From: Pseudomonadota bacterium
GTDB lineage: Bacteria; Pseudomonadota; Alphaproteobacteria; Caulobacterales; Caulobacteraceae
Length of the DNA stretch: 16,837 bases
Assembly: GCA_023428785.1 (NCBI GenBank)
Contig: JAEYWU010000048.1
Location: 1-16,837 of the forward strand
Direction: 5' to 3'
This document shows positions 1-8,462 of this stretch, one piece after another. Position 1 is the stretch's first letter; each line of letters starts with the position of its first letter. Made by a program: the position numbers and the translations under genes. The notes under the pieces were generated by a model. That model did no database searches, had not been told where the DNA came from, and worked only from the letters and a program-made list of their open reading frames with translations.

Positions 1-261
1 CTCGCCGCCATCGCGGCGGGCATCTACAACGAGGTCAATATCGACGGCGCCGTTGATCCGATCGAATACCAGCACGCCCTCGGCTCGGCGCTGGCCGCCC
101 AGCAGGCGGCGGCCGGCCTTTCGGCCCAGACCCGTTCGGACGTCGACGCCCTGGTCGCCATGTGGAACGGCGTGACCGCGCCGGACGACGCCTCGGCCCT
201 GACCCCCGCCGGTCAGGTCCAGGCCCAGGCCTCGCGCATCCAGTTGGGGGCCGGCGGCTAG
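1..261 (+). CDS. C-terminal part of an unrecognised protein (5' end outside window)
   Basis: Frame 1 is open from the first base to a TAG at 259-261, giving 86 residues. The sequence is rich in Ala and Gln, begins LAAIAAGIYNEVNIDGAVD and ends IQLGAGG. I see no membrane segment, signal or family motif in this fragment and do not recognise it. GC-rich third positions and the absence of stops support coding. Its stop codon shares the tetranucleotide CTAG with the stop of the convergent lipoprotein gene, which supports both reading frames. Function is unknown; the upstream part is needed for any call. Confidence 0.6.
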   Translation, partial: LAAIAAGIYNEVNIDGAVDPIEYQHALGSALAAQQAAAGLSAQTRSDVDALVAMWNGVTAPDDASALTPAGQVQAQASRIQLGAGG

Positions 262-713
262 GCCTCGGCCCGACAGACGATCCGGCCGCGGCCATCCGCG
301 GCCGGCGAGAAGTCGAAGGCCAGCTCAACCGTCTGCTCCTCGGTATTGACTCGTGCGCCGGTGATCCGGCGCGCCTCGCCGTCGATCACGGCCAGTTCGC
401 CGTCGACGCTGATGCGGCGATCCTCGCCAACGCCCAGCGACCCTTCGCGACGGCCGCCGCCCTTCAGGATCAGGGTGTAGCGGTCTGTCGCCATGCCCAG
501 CATGCCGTAGGGCAGGTCATCGCCCGACCCGGTCAGGACACAGACATAGTCCCGTTGCGGCAGGCGTCCGCGCGCGGCCATGTCGTCGACCAGATCGGTG
601 GCCGGCCCCGCTTCGCTGCGCGGCGCCTCGGACGTGGCGCGCTCGATCAGGTCGCAACCGGCCAGGGCCAGGACGGCGCTCGTCAGGACGGCAAGTCGGA
701 CGGACGGTTTCAT
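258..713 (-). CDS. small lipoprotein of unknown function
   Basis: A 151-residue protein with a lipoprotein signal peptide: MKPSVR, a hydrophobic stretch, then the lipobox LAGC with the lipidated Cys at residue 20. The mature part is about 130 residues and probably beta-rich, with segments such as RYTLILKGGGRREGSLG and QTVELAFDFSPAADG. Two further Cys residues (in YVCVL and IVCRA) could form a disulphide in the periplasm. The residue after the lipidated Cys is Asp, the inner-membrane retention signal in E. coli; whether that rule applies in this lineage is uncertain. A GGGGAG ribosome site lies just upstream of the ATG. It is convergent with and overlaps the gene ending at 261. No enzymatic motif is visible. 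Confidence 0.75.
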   Translation of the reverse strand: MKPSVRLAVLTSAVLALAGCDLIERATSEAPRSEAGPATDLVDDMAARGRLPQRDYVCVLTGSGDDLPYGMLGMATDRYTLILKGGGRREGSLGVGEDRRISVDGELAVIDGEARRITGARVNTEEQTVELAFDFSPAADGRGRIVCRAEA

Positions 714-877
714 CAGGCGCTCCCCTCAGGTCCCGGATATCAGGACGGCCCGCCCGCCGTGGCAAGCCCCGGAACGGCGCTCGCCTTGCTCTCGCCGGCC
801 TTTTCAGTCATAAGCCGCCGCTTCCGGCGCAAGTGAACCCTCGCGCCTCCCGCGCCACGACCCCATTTTCGAATGGC

Positions 878-929
878 TGAGGGCGCGGAGGACCCCCGTC
901 GACGCGAACGTCCACGGGGGTTGAGGGCG
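878..929 (+). promoter_or_regulatory. hairpin in the ffh leader, flanked by an 8-bp direct repeat
   Basis: Positions 892-921 form a near-perfect hairpin. An 8-bp stem pairs ACCCCCGT (892-899) with ACGGGGGT (914-921). After one C-C mismatch, a 4-bp stem pairs GACG (901-904) with CGTC (909-912), around a CGAA loop. No T-run follows, so it is not a typical intrinsic terminator. The octamer TGAGGGCG occurs on both sides (878-885 and 922-929). The structure lies 29 bases before the ffh start. It could be a leader RNA structure, a protein-binding palindrome, or a small palindromic insert with a duplicated target. Confidence 0.5.
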
Positions 930-950
930 TTTGTGACCATAGGAGAGACT

Positions 951-2477
951 ATGTTCGAGGCTCTGAACGAGCGGCTGTCAGGCGTTTTTGACCGGATCAC
1001 CGGTCGCGGCGTGCTGACCGAGGCGGATGTCGATGCGGCGATGCGCGAAGTGCGCGTGGCCCTGCTCGAGGCCGACGTCGCCCTGCCGGTCGTCAAGGAC
1101 TTCATCGCCAAGGCCCGCGAGAAGGCCACCGGCGAAGAGGTGATCCGTTCGGTCAAGCCGGCCGACCAGGTCATCAAGATCGTCCACGACGGCCTGATCG
1201 AGACCCTGGGCGGCGACAGCCCTGAGCCCCTGAACCTCAACGCCAATCCGCCGGTGGTCATCCTGATGGCCGGCCTGCAGGGGTCGGGCAAGACGACGAC
1301 TTCGGCCAAGCTGGCGCGCCGCCTGACCAAGATCGAGCGCAAGAAGGTCATGATGGCCTCGCTCGACACCCGCCGCCCGGCGGCGATGGAGCAACTGGCC
1401 ACCCTCGGCAAACAGGTCGAGGTCGAGACCCTGCCGATCGTGGCGGGCCAGTCGGCCGTCGAGATCGCGAAACGCGCGCTGCAGTCGGCCAAGCTTCAGG
1501 GCTATGATGTCCTGATCCTCGACACCGCCGGCCGCACGACCCTGGACGAGGCCCTGATGGCCGAGGCGGCCGAGATCGCCGCCATCTCCAAGCCGACCGA
1601 GACACTGCTGGTCGCCGACAGCCTGACCGGTCAGGACGCGGTGCGCACCGCAGAGGCCTTCAACGTGCGCCTGCCGCTCACCGGCCTGATCTTGACCCGC
1701 GCGGACGGCGACGGCCGCGGCGGCGCCATCCTCTCCATGCGGGCGGTCACGGGCCTGCCGGTCAAGTTCCTCGGCTCGGGCGAGGGCGTGGAGGCGATCG
1801 ACGCCTTCGACGCCCGTCGCGTCGCCGGCCGTATCCTCGGTCAGGGTGACATCGTCGCCCTGGTCGAAAAGGCCGCCCAGGACCTCGATCACGCCAAGGC
1901 CGAACAGGCCGCCAAGAAGCTGGCGCAGGGCAAGTTCGACCTCGACGACCTCTCCAACCAGCTCTCCCAGATGAAGAAGATGGGCGGTCTGGAAGGCATC
2001 ATGGGCCTGCTCCCGGGCGTGGCCAAGATGAAGGGCCAGATGGCCGAGGCCGGCATCGACGACAAGATGATCGGCCGCCAGCAAGCGATCATCTCGTCCA
2101 TGACGAAGAAAGAGCGCAAGAAGCCGGATCTGCTGAACGCCTCGCGCAAGCGTCGTATCGCCGCCGGCTCGGGCGTGGATGTGGCTGACATCAACCGCCT
2201 CCTGAAGCAGCACCGCCAGATGGCCGATGCGGTCAAGGCGATGAGCAAGAACGGCGGTCGTGGCTTCGGCCAGATGGCCAAGATGCTGACGGGCATGGGG
2301 GGCGGCGCAATGGGCGGCCCCGACATGGCCCGGCTGAAAGCCCTCGGCGGCGGCAAGATGCCTGAACCGACCGAGGCGGACCTCAAGGCCCTCCAGGACC
2401 GCATGGCGAGCCTGGGCGGCGGACAACTTCCTGGCGGCCTTCCCGGTCTGCCCGGCTTTCCCCCCAAGAAAAACTAA
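951..2477 (+). CDS. ffh: signal recognition particle protein Ffh (SRP54 GTPase)
   Basis: This is the protein subunit of the bacterial signal recognition particle. It binds 4.5S RNA and signal sequences of nascent membrane proteins and docks with FtsY through its GTPase. The start is ATG 951, giving MFEALNERL, with AGGAGAG six bases upstream; an in-frame ATG at 873 would add 26 non-conserved residues. The product is 508 residues. The N domain is followed by the G domain: P-loop GLQGSGKTT around 108-116, DTRRPAA, DTAGR from 191, and TRADGDGRGGA from 249 (the usual TKxDGDARGGA with Arg and Gly substitutions). The Met-rich M domain runs from about 330 to the end, with MKKMGGLEGIMGLLPG and a basic SRKRRIAAGSG segment for RNA binding. 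It is probably co-transcribed with rpsP, 18 bases downstream. Confidence 0.97.
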   Translation: MFEALNERLSGVFDRITGRGVLTEADVDAAMREVRVALLEADVALPVVKDFIAKAREKATGEEVIRSVKPADQVIKIVHDGLIETLGGDSPEPLNLNANPPVVILMAGLQGSGKTTTSAKLARRLTKIERKKVMMASLDTRRPAAMEQLATLGKQVEVETLPIVAGQSAVEIAKRALQSAKLQGYDVLILDTAGRTTLDEALMAEAAEIAAISKPTETLLVADSLTGQDAVRTAEAFNVRLPLTGLILTRADGDGRGGAILSMRAVTGLPVKFLGSGEGVEAIDAFDARRVAGRILGQGDIVALVEKAAQDLDHAKAEQAAKKLAQGKFDLDDLSNQLSQMKKMGGLEGIMGLLPGVAKMKGQMAEAGIDDKMIGRQQAIISSMTKKERKKPDLLNASRKRRIAAGSGVDVADINRLLKQHRQMADAVKAMSKNGGRGFGQMAKMLTGMGGGAMGGPDMARLKALGGGKMPEPTEADLKALQDRMASLGGGQLPGGLPGLPGFPPKKN

Positions 2478-2495
2478 CTCCTAAGGACCAACCCA

Positions 2496-3011
2496 ATGCT
2501 GAAGATTCGTCTCGCCCGTGGCGGCGCCAAGAAGCGCCCCTACTACTCGATCGTCATCGCCGACAGCCGCGCGCCCCGCGACGGCAAGTTCCTCGAGAAG
2601 GTCGGCTCCTACAACCCGATGCTGCCGCGCGACGGCGAGCAGAAGCGCGTCAACCTGAACGTCGAGCGCCTGCAGTACTGGCTGTCCAAGGGCGCTCAGC
2701 CGACCGACCGCGTCGCCCGCTTCCTGTCGCAGGACGAAACCCTGGGCGCCACCGTGAAGTGGCAGGCCTCCAACAACCCGAACAAGGCCAAGCCGGGCAA
2801 GAAGGCCGAAGAGCGCGCCGCCGAGCGCGCCCAGCGTGAAGCCGATCGCGCCGAGGCCGAAGCCGCCGCCAAGGCTGAAGCCGCCGCCGCCCCGGCTCCG
2901 GAACCGGAAGCCCCGGCCGCCGAAGAAGCTCCGGCTGCTGAAGAGGCCGCCCCGGCTGAAGCCGCCGCCGAAGAGGCCCCGGCCGCCGAGGAAGAAAAGA
3001 CCGAGGGCTGA
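2496..3011 (+). CDS. rpsP: 30S ribosomal protein S16 with long Ala/Glu-rich tail
   Basis: A structural protein of the small ribosomal subunit. Residues 1 to about 80 are a standard S16 domain (MLKIRLARGGAKKRPYYSIV, then SRAPRDGKFLEKVGSYNP and ERLQYWLSKGAQPTDRV). S16 is usually near 80-90 residues; this product has 171. The extra C-terminal part first carries a Lys/Arg-rich stretch (NPNKAKPGKKAEERAAERAQ), then a low-complexity acidic run of Ala, Glu and Pro. Such tails are common on S16 in alphaproteobacteria, so the extension is probably genuine and disordered. An AAGGA ribosome site precedes ATG 2496. It follows ffh by 18 bases and precedes rimM, a conserved neighbourhood. Confidence 0.97.
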   Translation: MLKIRLARGGAKKRPYYSIVIADSRAPRDGKFLEKVGSYNPMLPRDGEQKRVNLNVERLQYWLSKGAQPTDRVARFLSQDETLGATVKWQASNNPNKAKPGKKAEERAAERAQREADRAEAEAAAKAEAAAAPAPEPEAPAAEEAPAAEEAAPAEAAAEEAPAAEEEKTEG

Positions 3012-3035
3012 TCCCTTCGTTCTGACGAAAATGAG

Positions 3036-3067
3036 GGGCGGCGTCCTTGCGGGCGCCGCCCTTCTGC
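3036..3067 (+). terminator. GC-rich hairpin between rpsP and rimM (terminator or attenuator)
   Basis: Positions 3036-3046 (GGGCGGCGTCC) pair with 3051-3061 (GGGCGCCGCCC) in an 11-bp stem with one G-T wobble and a TTGC loop. TTCTGC follows, which is a weak T-tract. The hairpin sits 25 bases after the rpsP stop and 18 bases before the rimM start. It may partly terminate rpsP transcripts so that the ribosomal protein is made in excess over RimM. A smaller TTCGT/ACGAA inverted repeat lies at 3016-3029. Confidence 0.55.
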
Positions 3068-3079
3068 TATGAGGCGCTC

Positions 3080-3598
3080 ATGAGCGAGAAACTGGTTCTG
3101 GTCGGACAGGTCGGCGCCGCCTTCGGGGTGCGCGGCGAGGTCAAGATCACCGCCTTCACCGGCGATGCGATGGCGCTGCTGGGCTATTCGCCCCTGCTGC
3201 GCGCCGACGGCTCCGCCGGCCTGACCCTGACGGGCGCGCGCCCGGACAAGAAGGGCGTCGTGGCCAGGGCGAAGGAGATCACCACCAAGGAACAGGCTGA
3301 CGCCCTGCGCGGCCTCAAGCTCTACGTCCCGCGTGAGCGCTTGCCTGAGCCGGACGAGGACGAGTTCTACCTGACCGACCTGGTGAACCTCGAGGTCCGG
3401 CTGGCCTCGGGCGAGGTGCTGGGCAAGGTCAAATCCGTCCCGAACTTCGGCGCGGGCGACATCCTCGAGATTGCCCCGGCGGGCGGAGGGCAGACCTGGT
3501 ACCTGCCCTTCTCAAAGGCCGCCGTGCCGGAGCTCCACATCGCCGACGGATGGCTCCTCGCCGAGCCGCCGGCCGATGACGACACCGAGGTGGAGTAG
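3080..3598 (+). CDS. rimM: 16S rRNA processing protein RimM
   Basis: RimM is a cytoplasmic assembly factor for the head of the 30S subunit. It binds S19 and helps 16S rRNA maturation. ATG 3080 gives MSEKLVLVGQVGAAFGVRGEVK, the conserved RimM N-terminus; an in-frame ATG at 3047 lies inside the preceding hairpin and is unlikely. GAGG lies five bases upstream. The 172 residues include the N-terminal RimM barrel and a C-terminal PRC-like barrel, with EDEFYLTDLVNLEV and the W-Y-L-P-F-S/A-V-P segment near the end. Length is normal for the family. It follows rpsP as in many bacteria, but the next gene is on the other strand, so trmD and rplS do not follow. Confidence 0.95.
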   Translation: MSEKLVLVGQVGAAFGVRGEVKITAFTGDAMALLGYSPLLRADGSAGLTLTGARPDKKGVVARAKEITTKEQADALRGLKLYVPRERLPEPDEDEFYLTDLVNLEVRLASGEVLGKVKSVPNFGAGDILEIAPAGGGQTWYLPFSKAAVPELHIADGWLLAEPPADDDTEVE

Positions 3599-3607
3599 GG
3601 TACGCGC

Positions 3608-4255
3608 CTACCCCCGGGTTTCCCACGCCACCCAGATCGCGATCAGGGCGATGCCGGCGGCCATGGCGATGCGCACTGCTCGTCCCTCCAGCCGGGCCAG
3701 CAGACCGCGTCCGGCCCGGTCGGCGCCCAGCACGATGGCGGCGTGGACGGCCGTCGCCACCGCCACCTGGATCAGCCCCAGCACCAGCCCCTGGGCCACA
3801 GCAGAGCCCGCATCCGGCTGGATGAATGCGGGCAGCAGCGCCGTGTAGAAGACCGCCGCCTTGGGGTTCAAGAGATTGGCCGTCAGCCCGCGCACGAACA
3901 GCGCCCGCCGCCGCGCCCCGGCCAGATCGCCCGCGTCGCCCGGCCGGGTCGCCTCACCCCGAAGCGCCTCCCAAGCCAGCCAGAACAGATAGGCCACCCC
4001 CGCCCAGCGCACGATCTGGAACAGGGCCGGCCAGCGCTCCATCACCGCCGACAGCCCCATGACGGCCGCGACCATCCAGACCATCAGGCCCAGCGCCGTG
4101 CCCGCCACCGCCGCCAGCCCGGCCGTACGCCCCCGCGTCGCCGCCACCAGCGCCAGCCAGCCCATATTGGGCCCCGGTGTCAGCTCGATCAGCGCCACCG
4201 CCATCAGGAACGGCACGAGATGCTCTGCGGCGAACAGGTCAAACAGCGGCGGCAC
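3608..4255 (-). CDS. LysE/RhtB-family amino-acid exporter
   Basis: A predicted inner-membrane exporter of amino acids or related metabolites, 215 residues with about six hydrophobic segments. Family signatures are TPGPN at 26-30 in the first segment and NLLNPKAAVFYTALLP around 127-142, where NPK is 130-132. The substrate cannot be told from sequence; RhtB relatives export homoserine, threonine, leucine or lysine. The start is a GTG at 4253-4255 with GGAG five bases upstream. The gene is convergent with rimM (9 bases between stops) and divergent from clpB, sharing the 165-base region 4256-4420. Confidence 0.88.
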   Translation of the reverse strand: MPPLFDLFAAEHLVPFLMAVALIELTPGPNMGWLALVAATRGRTAGLAAVAGTALGLMVWMVAAVMGLSAVMERWPALFQIVRWAGVAYLFWLAWEALRGEATRPGDAGDLAGARRRALFVRGLTANLLNPKAAVFYTALLPAFIQPDAGSAVAQGLVLGLIQVAVATAVHAAIVLGADRAGRGLLARLEGRAVRIAMAAGIALIAIWVAWETRG

Positions 4256-4318
4256 GGCGGCTCCGGACGGGATCTACGGCCAAGCTAGCGCCCCCGCGCC
4301 GGATCGCGCCAGTGACCC

Positions 4319-4346
4319 CTTGCGTGTCCATTCGGCCACACCATCT
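4319..4346 (+). promoter_or_regulatory. candidate heat-shock (sigma-32) promoter of clpB
   Basis: CCCCTTGCG, with its CTTG core at 4319-4322, is followed by CCATCT at 4341-4346, with 16 bases between CTTGCG and CCATCT. This fits the general CTTG...CCATNT pattern of RpoH promoters, though the AAA that usually follows CTTG is absent. It would start transcription some 65-70 bases before the TTG start of clpB. ClpB is a known RpoH target in proteobacteria. The call is a visual match only. Confidence 0.4.
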
Positions 4347-4420
4347 GATCAGGCATCGGACCGGCGCGTTGCTTGCATGAGGACGCGTCCGGCCAGATCC
4401 GCTTCTCGAAGGGATTTACC

Positions 4421-7005
<2,585 letters not shown>

Positions 7006-7009
<4 letters not shown>

Positions 7010-7221
7010 GGTCTAGTTGCCTTCTGTCGACCTGGGGATGATTTGTCGGAGCTAGGCTCATTTGACTGACAGGGCTCGAACCTGAAGCCGATTATTTTCA
7101 GCGCGAAGCAATAGCGGAAGCGCACCGAGATCAGCATCCCAACGATCAGGAAGCCAAGGACAAGGGCAACCATCCATACCGGTGGCCAATCGATCAGGCG
7201 GGAATAATCAATCCGGAACAT
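7006..7221 (-). CDS. small single-pass membrane protein, downstream partner of the RHH regulator
   Basis: A 71-residue product starting MFRIDYSRLIDWPP. One membrane helix covers about residues 14-33 (VWMVALVLGFLIVGMLISV). It is followed by a basic-aromatic stretch (RFRYCFALKIIGFRFEP) and a polar Ser/Lys/Pro-rich tail. ATG 7221 is preferred because CGGAG lies about eight bases upstream; an ATG at 7239 would add six residues. The start lies inside the 3' end of the RHH gene (14-base overlap), suggesting translational coupling. The stop shares a CTAG with the clpB stop. I do not recognise a family. A regulator-membrane peptide pair might be a toxin-antitoxin or a membrane sensor pair; neither is shown. 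Confidence 0.6.
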
Positions 7222-7423
7222 CGTTTGATCTCCGGACATAGTCCACGCCCTCGCGCTTTAGGTCGGCAACAAGCGCGTCTCGTTGAGTGTCATATGATGC
7301 CAAAAACCGACGAATAAGCAGCTGGACCAAATCGGCACGGCTTGTGCGGCAGTAAGCGGCAACCGCATCGAATTTCTTCAATTCGTCATTGTCGATGCGA
7401 ACGGAAAGGACTGCCTTGCTCAT
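7208..7423 (-). CDS. ribbon-helix-helix DNA-binding protein (CopG/Arc-like)
   Basis: A 71-residue protein. Residues 4-11 (AVLSVRID) fit the N-terminal beta strand that enters the DNA major groove. Two helices follow: NDELKKFDAVAAYC, then a turn with SRADLVQLLIRRFLAS, the usual RHH layout. The C-terminal third is charged (RDALVADLKREGVDYVRR) and may bind a partner or form the dimer tail. Such proteins are dimeric repressors, often autoregulatory and often antitoxins. The ATG at 7421-7423 has no strong Shine-Dalgarno; the base pattern just before it is the 9-mer TGGTTGGAC found again on the divergent side. It overlaps the next gene by 14 bases. GC content and codon use resemble the adjoining low-GC segment rather than clpB. 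Confidence 0.78.
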   Translation of the reverse strand: MSKAVLSVRIDNDELKKFDAVAAYCRTSRADLVQLLIRRFLASYDTQRDALVADLKREGVDYVRRSNDVPD

Positions 7424-7424
7424 A

Positions 7425-7508
7425 GTCCAACCATAAACGCCTCTGCTGTCAAATTAGTTAACTTGTATACGTTAGCAACCAAGCCGAGGGCCGGGTGTTT
7501 GGTTGGAC
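7425..7508. promoter_or_regulatory. divergent control region with inverted TGGTTGGAC copies
   Basis: GTCCAACCA at 7425-7433 is the exact reverse complement of TGGTTGGAC at 7500-7508, so each divergent transcript meets the same 9-mer. A third, weaker copy (GCAACCA) is at 7475-7481, forming a 7-bp inverted repeat CAACCAA/TTGGTTG with the right-hand copy. The three starts are spaced 50 and 25 bases. Two 6-bp palindromes, GTTAAC (7457-7462) and GTATAC (7465-7470), lie between. The likely role is operator sites, perhaps for the RHH protein. I could not assign convincing -35/-10 boxes. Confidence 0.45.
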
Positions 7509-7596
7509 CTCAGACGGTGTGATGCCGCTGCAATTGAGCTTAGCAATCAGCGACGCCGGCACCGCTTTTGACGTATCAGCGAATTACGATACGTGA
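7495..7596 (+). CDS. possible 33-residue leader peptide coupled to the Ntn-hydrolase gene
   Basis: A GTG at 7495 preceded by GAGGG (7486-7490) opens a frame of 33 codons. The product starts MFGWTSDGVMPLQL and ends SANYDT. An internal ATG at 7522 would give 24 residues. The stop TGA at 7594-7596 overlaps an in-frame ATG of the next gene in a TGATG arrangement, the classic geometry for termination-reinitiation. This would explain why the next gene lacks a visible ribosome site. The peptide has no recognised family, and the frame is short enough to occur by chance. Confidence 0.3.
   Translation: MFGWTSDGVMPLQLSLAISDAGTAFDVSANYDT
7571..7594 (+). promoter_or_regulatory. 7-bp inverted repeat over the Ntn-hydrolase start region
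   Basis: ACGTATC (7571-7577) and GATACGT (7588-7594) are exact inverted copies with a 10-base spacer. The right arm runs into the GTG/ATG start codons at 7593-7604. As DNA it could be an operator; as RNA it would make a stem that hides the initiation region, opened when the leader frame is translated. Confidence 0.4.
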
Positions 7597-7601
7597 TGGT
7601 C

Positions 7602-8462
7602 ATGACCGTTTGTGTTGCCGTTCAGGTGAACGACTGCATCGTTTTTGCAGCGGATAGCGCTACATCCCTTGTGGGGGTCGATGGCGCCGGACAGACAGCT
7701 GTCACCAACGTCTACAATCACGGAAAAAAGGTCTTCAACCTGCACAAGGGGCTGCCCATCGTAGCCATGACGGCAGGCGTTGGGAGCATCGCGGGATCTT
7801 CCATCGACGTTGTAGCTAAGGATTTTCGAGGTCTTCTCATGGGAGATGACCCAGCGTGGACTCTAGACCCGGCCAACTACACGTTGGAAGACGTAGCTCA
7901 GAAGGCGTTCGCCTACTTCATCACCGATCAATACGACCATGATCCCAACAAGCCGGAGGGAGATCATTCGTTCGAATTATACATCGGCGGCTTTTCTTCG
8001 GGGAGCCGGCTTGGGGAGATTTGGAAGATCACCATTATCAACGGTACGGGCTTCGGCCCCACCGTTCAAACATCTCCGGGTGACGTGGGCGTTCTGTGGT
8101 CAGGCCAACCAGACGCATTGAATCGTCTGATATTAGGTTACAGCATGGGAATCGTTGATGTTCTTCAAGAAGCTGGCGTGAACGAACCTGATCTAGGGCA
8201 GCTCCAGGCGTCTTTTAAGAGTCGCGCGCAAGCTGGACTCACCCATGCCGCAATGCCAGTTCAAGATGCTGTCCACTTGGCGGAGTTTCTTGTGGCGACG
8301 ACCATCAACTTTACGAAGTTTTTACCCGGCGCTAACACCGTCGGCGGGGCCATCGACATCGCAACTGTAACGCGCCACGAGGGCTTTAAGTGGATCAGTC
8401 GCAAGCACTACTACCCATGTGAGCTGAACCCATTGGAGACGGATCATGTCGGCGGTCGCTAA
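7602..8462 (+). CDS. divergent proteasome-like Ntn-hydrolase
   Basis: A 286-residue protein. The N-terminus MTVCVAVQVNDCIVFAADSA matches the first strands of proteasome beta-type subunits, which start TTT..., then VVLAADSRAT. With Thr as residue 1 after Met removal, the Asp of AADS falls exactly at position 17, the catalytic Asp17. A Lys equivalent to Lys33 is likely in HGKKVFNL, about eight residues later than usual, followed by GLPIVAMTAG like proteasomal GVAxAG. Further on, ELYIGGFSSGSRLGEIWKI fits the family's central strands and WSGQPDALNRL its SG(xx)A helix start. The Asp166/Ser169 pair is not obvious, as in HslV. ATG 7602 is chosen because it puts Thr directly after Met; GTG 7593 and ATG 7596 are alternatives. 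Likely a self-compartmentalising or related peptidase; substrate unknown. It overlaps the next gene by 17 bases. Confidence 0.75.
   Translation: MTVCVAVQVNDCIVFAADSATSLVGVDGAGQTAVTNVYNHGKKVFNLHKGLPIVAMTAGVGSIAGSSIDVVAKDFRGLLMGDDPAWTLDPANYTLEDVAQKAFAYFITDQYDHDPNKPEGDHSFELYIGGFSSGSRLGEIWKITIINGTGFGPTVQTSPGDVGVLWSGQPDALNRLILGYSMGIVDVLQEAGVNEPDLGQLQASFKSRAQAGLTHAAMPVQDAVHLAEFLVATTINFTKFLPGANTVGGAIDIATVTRHEGFKWISRKHYYPCELNPLETDHVGGR

Noticed and set aside
873..950. Longer ffh start at ATG 873
   Set aside because: It would add 26 Arg/Pro-rich residues over the leader hairpin. ATG 951 has a good ribosome site and the conserved MFEAL start.
978..2426. 482-codon open frame antisense to ffh
   Set aside because: It lies fully within ffh on the opposite strand and has the His/Gln/Asp/Gly-rich composition typical of shadows of GC-rich genes. 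No ribosome site or family is seen.
7447..7452. TTGACA on the minus strand as the RHH promoter -35 box
   Set aside because: At proper spacing its -10 box would overlap the RHH start codon region and the transcript would begin inside the gene.
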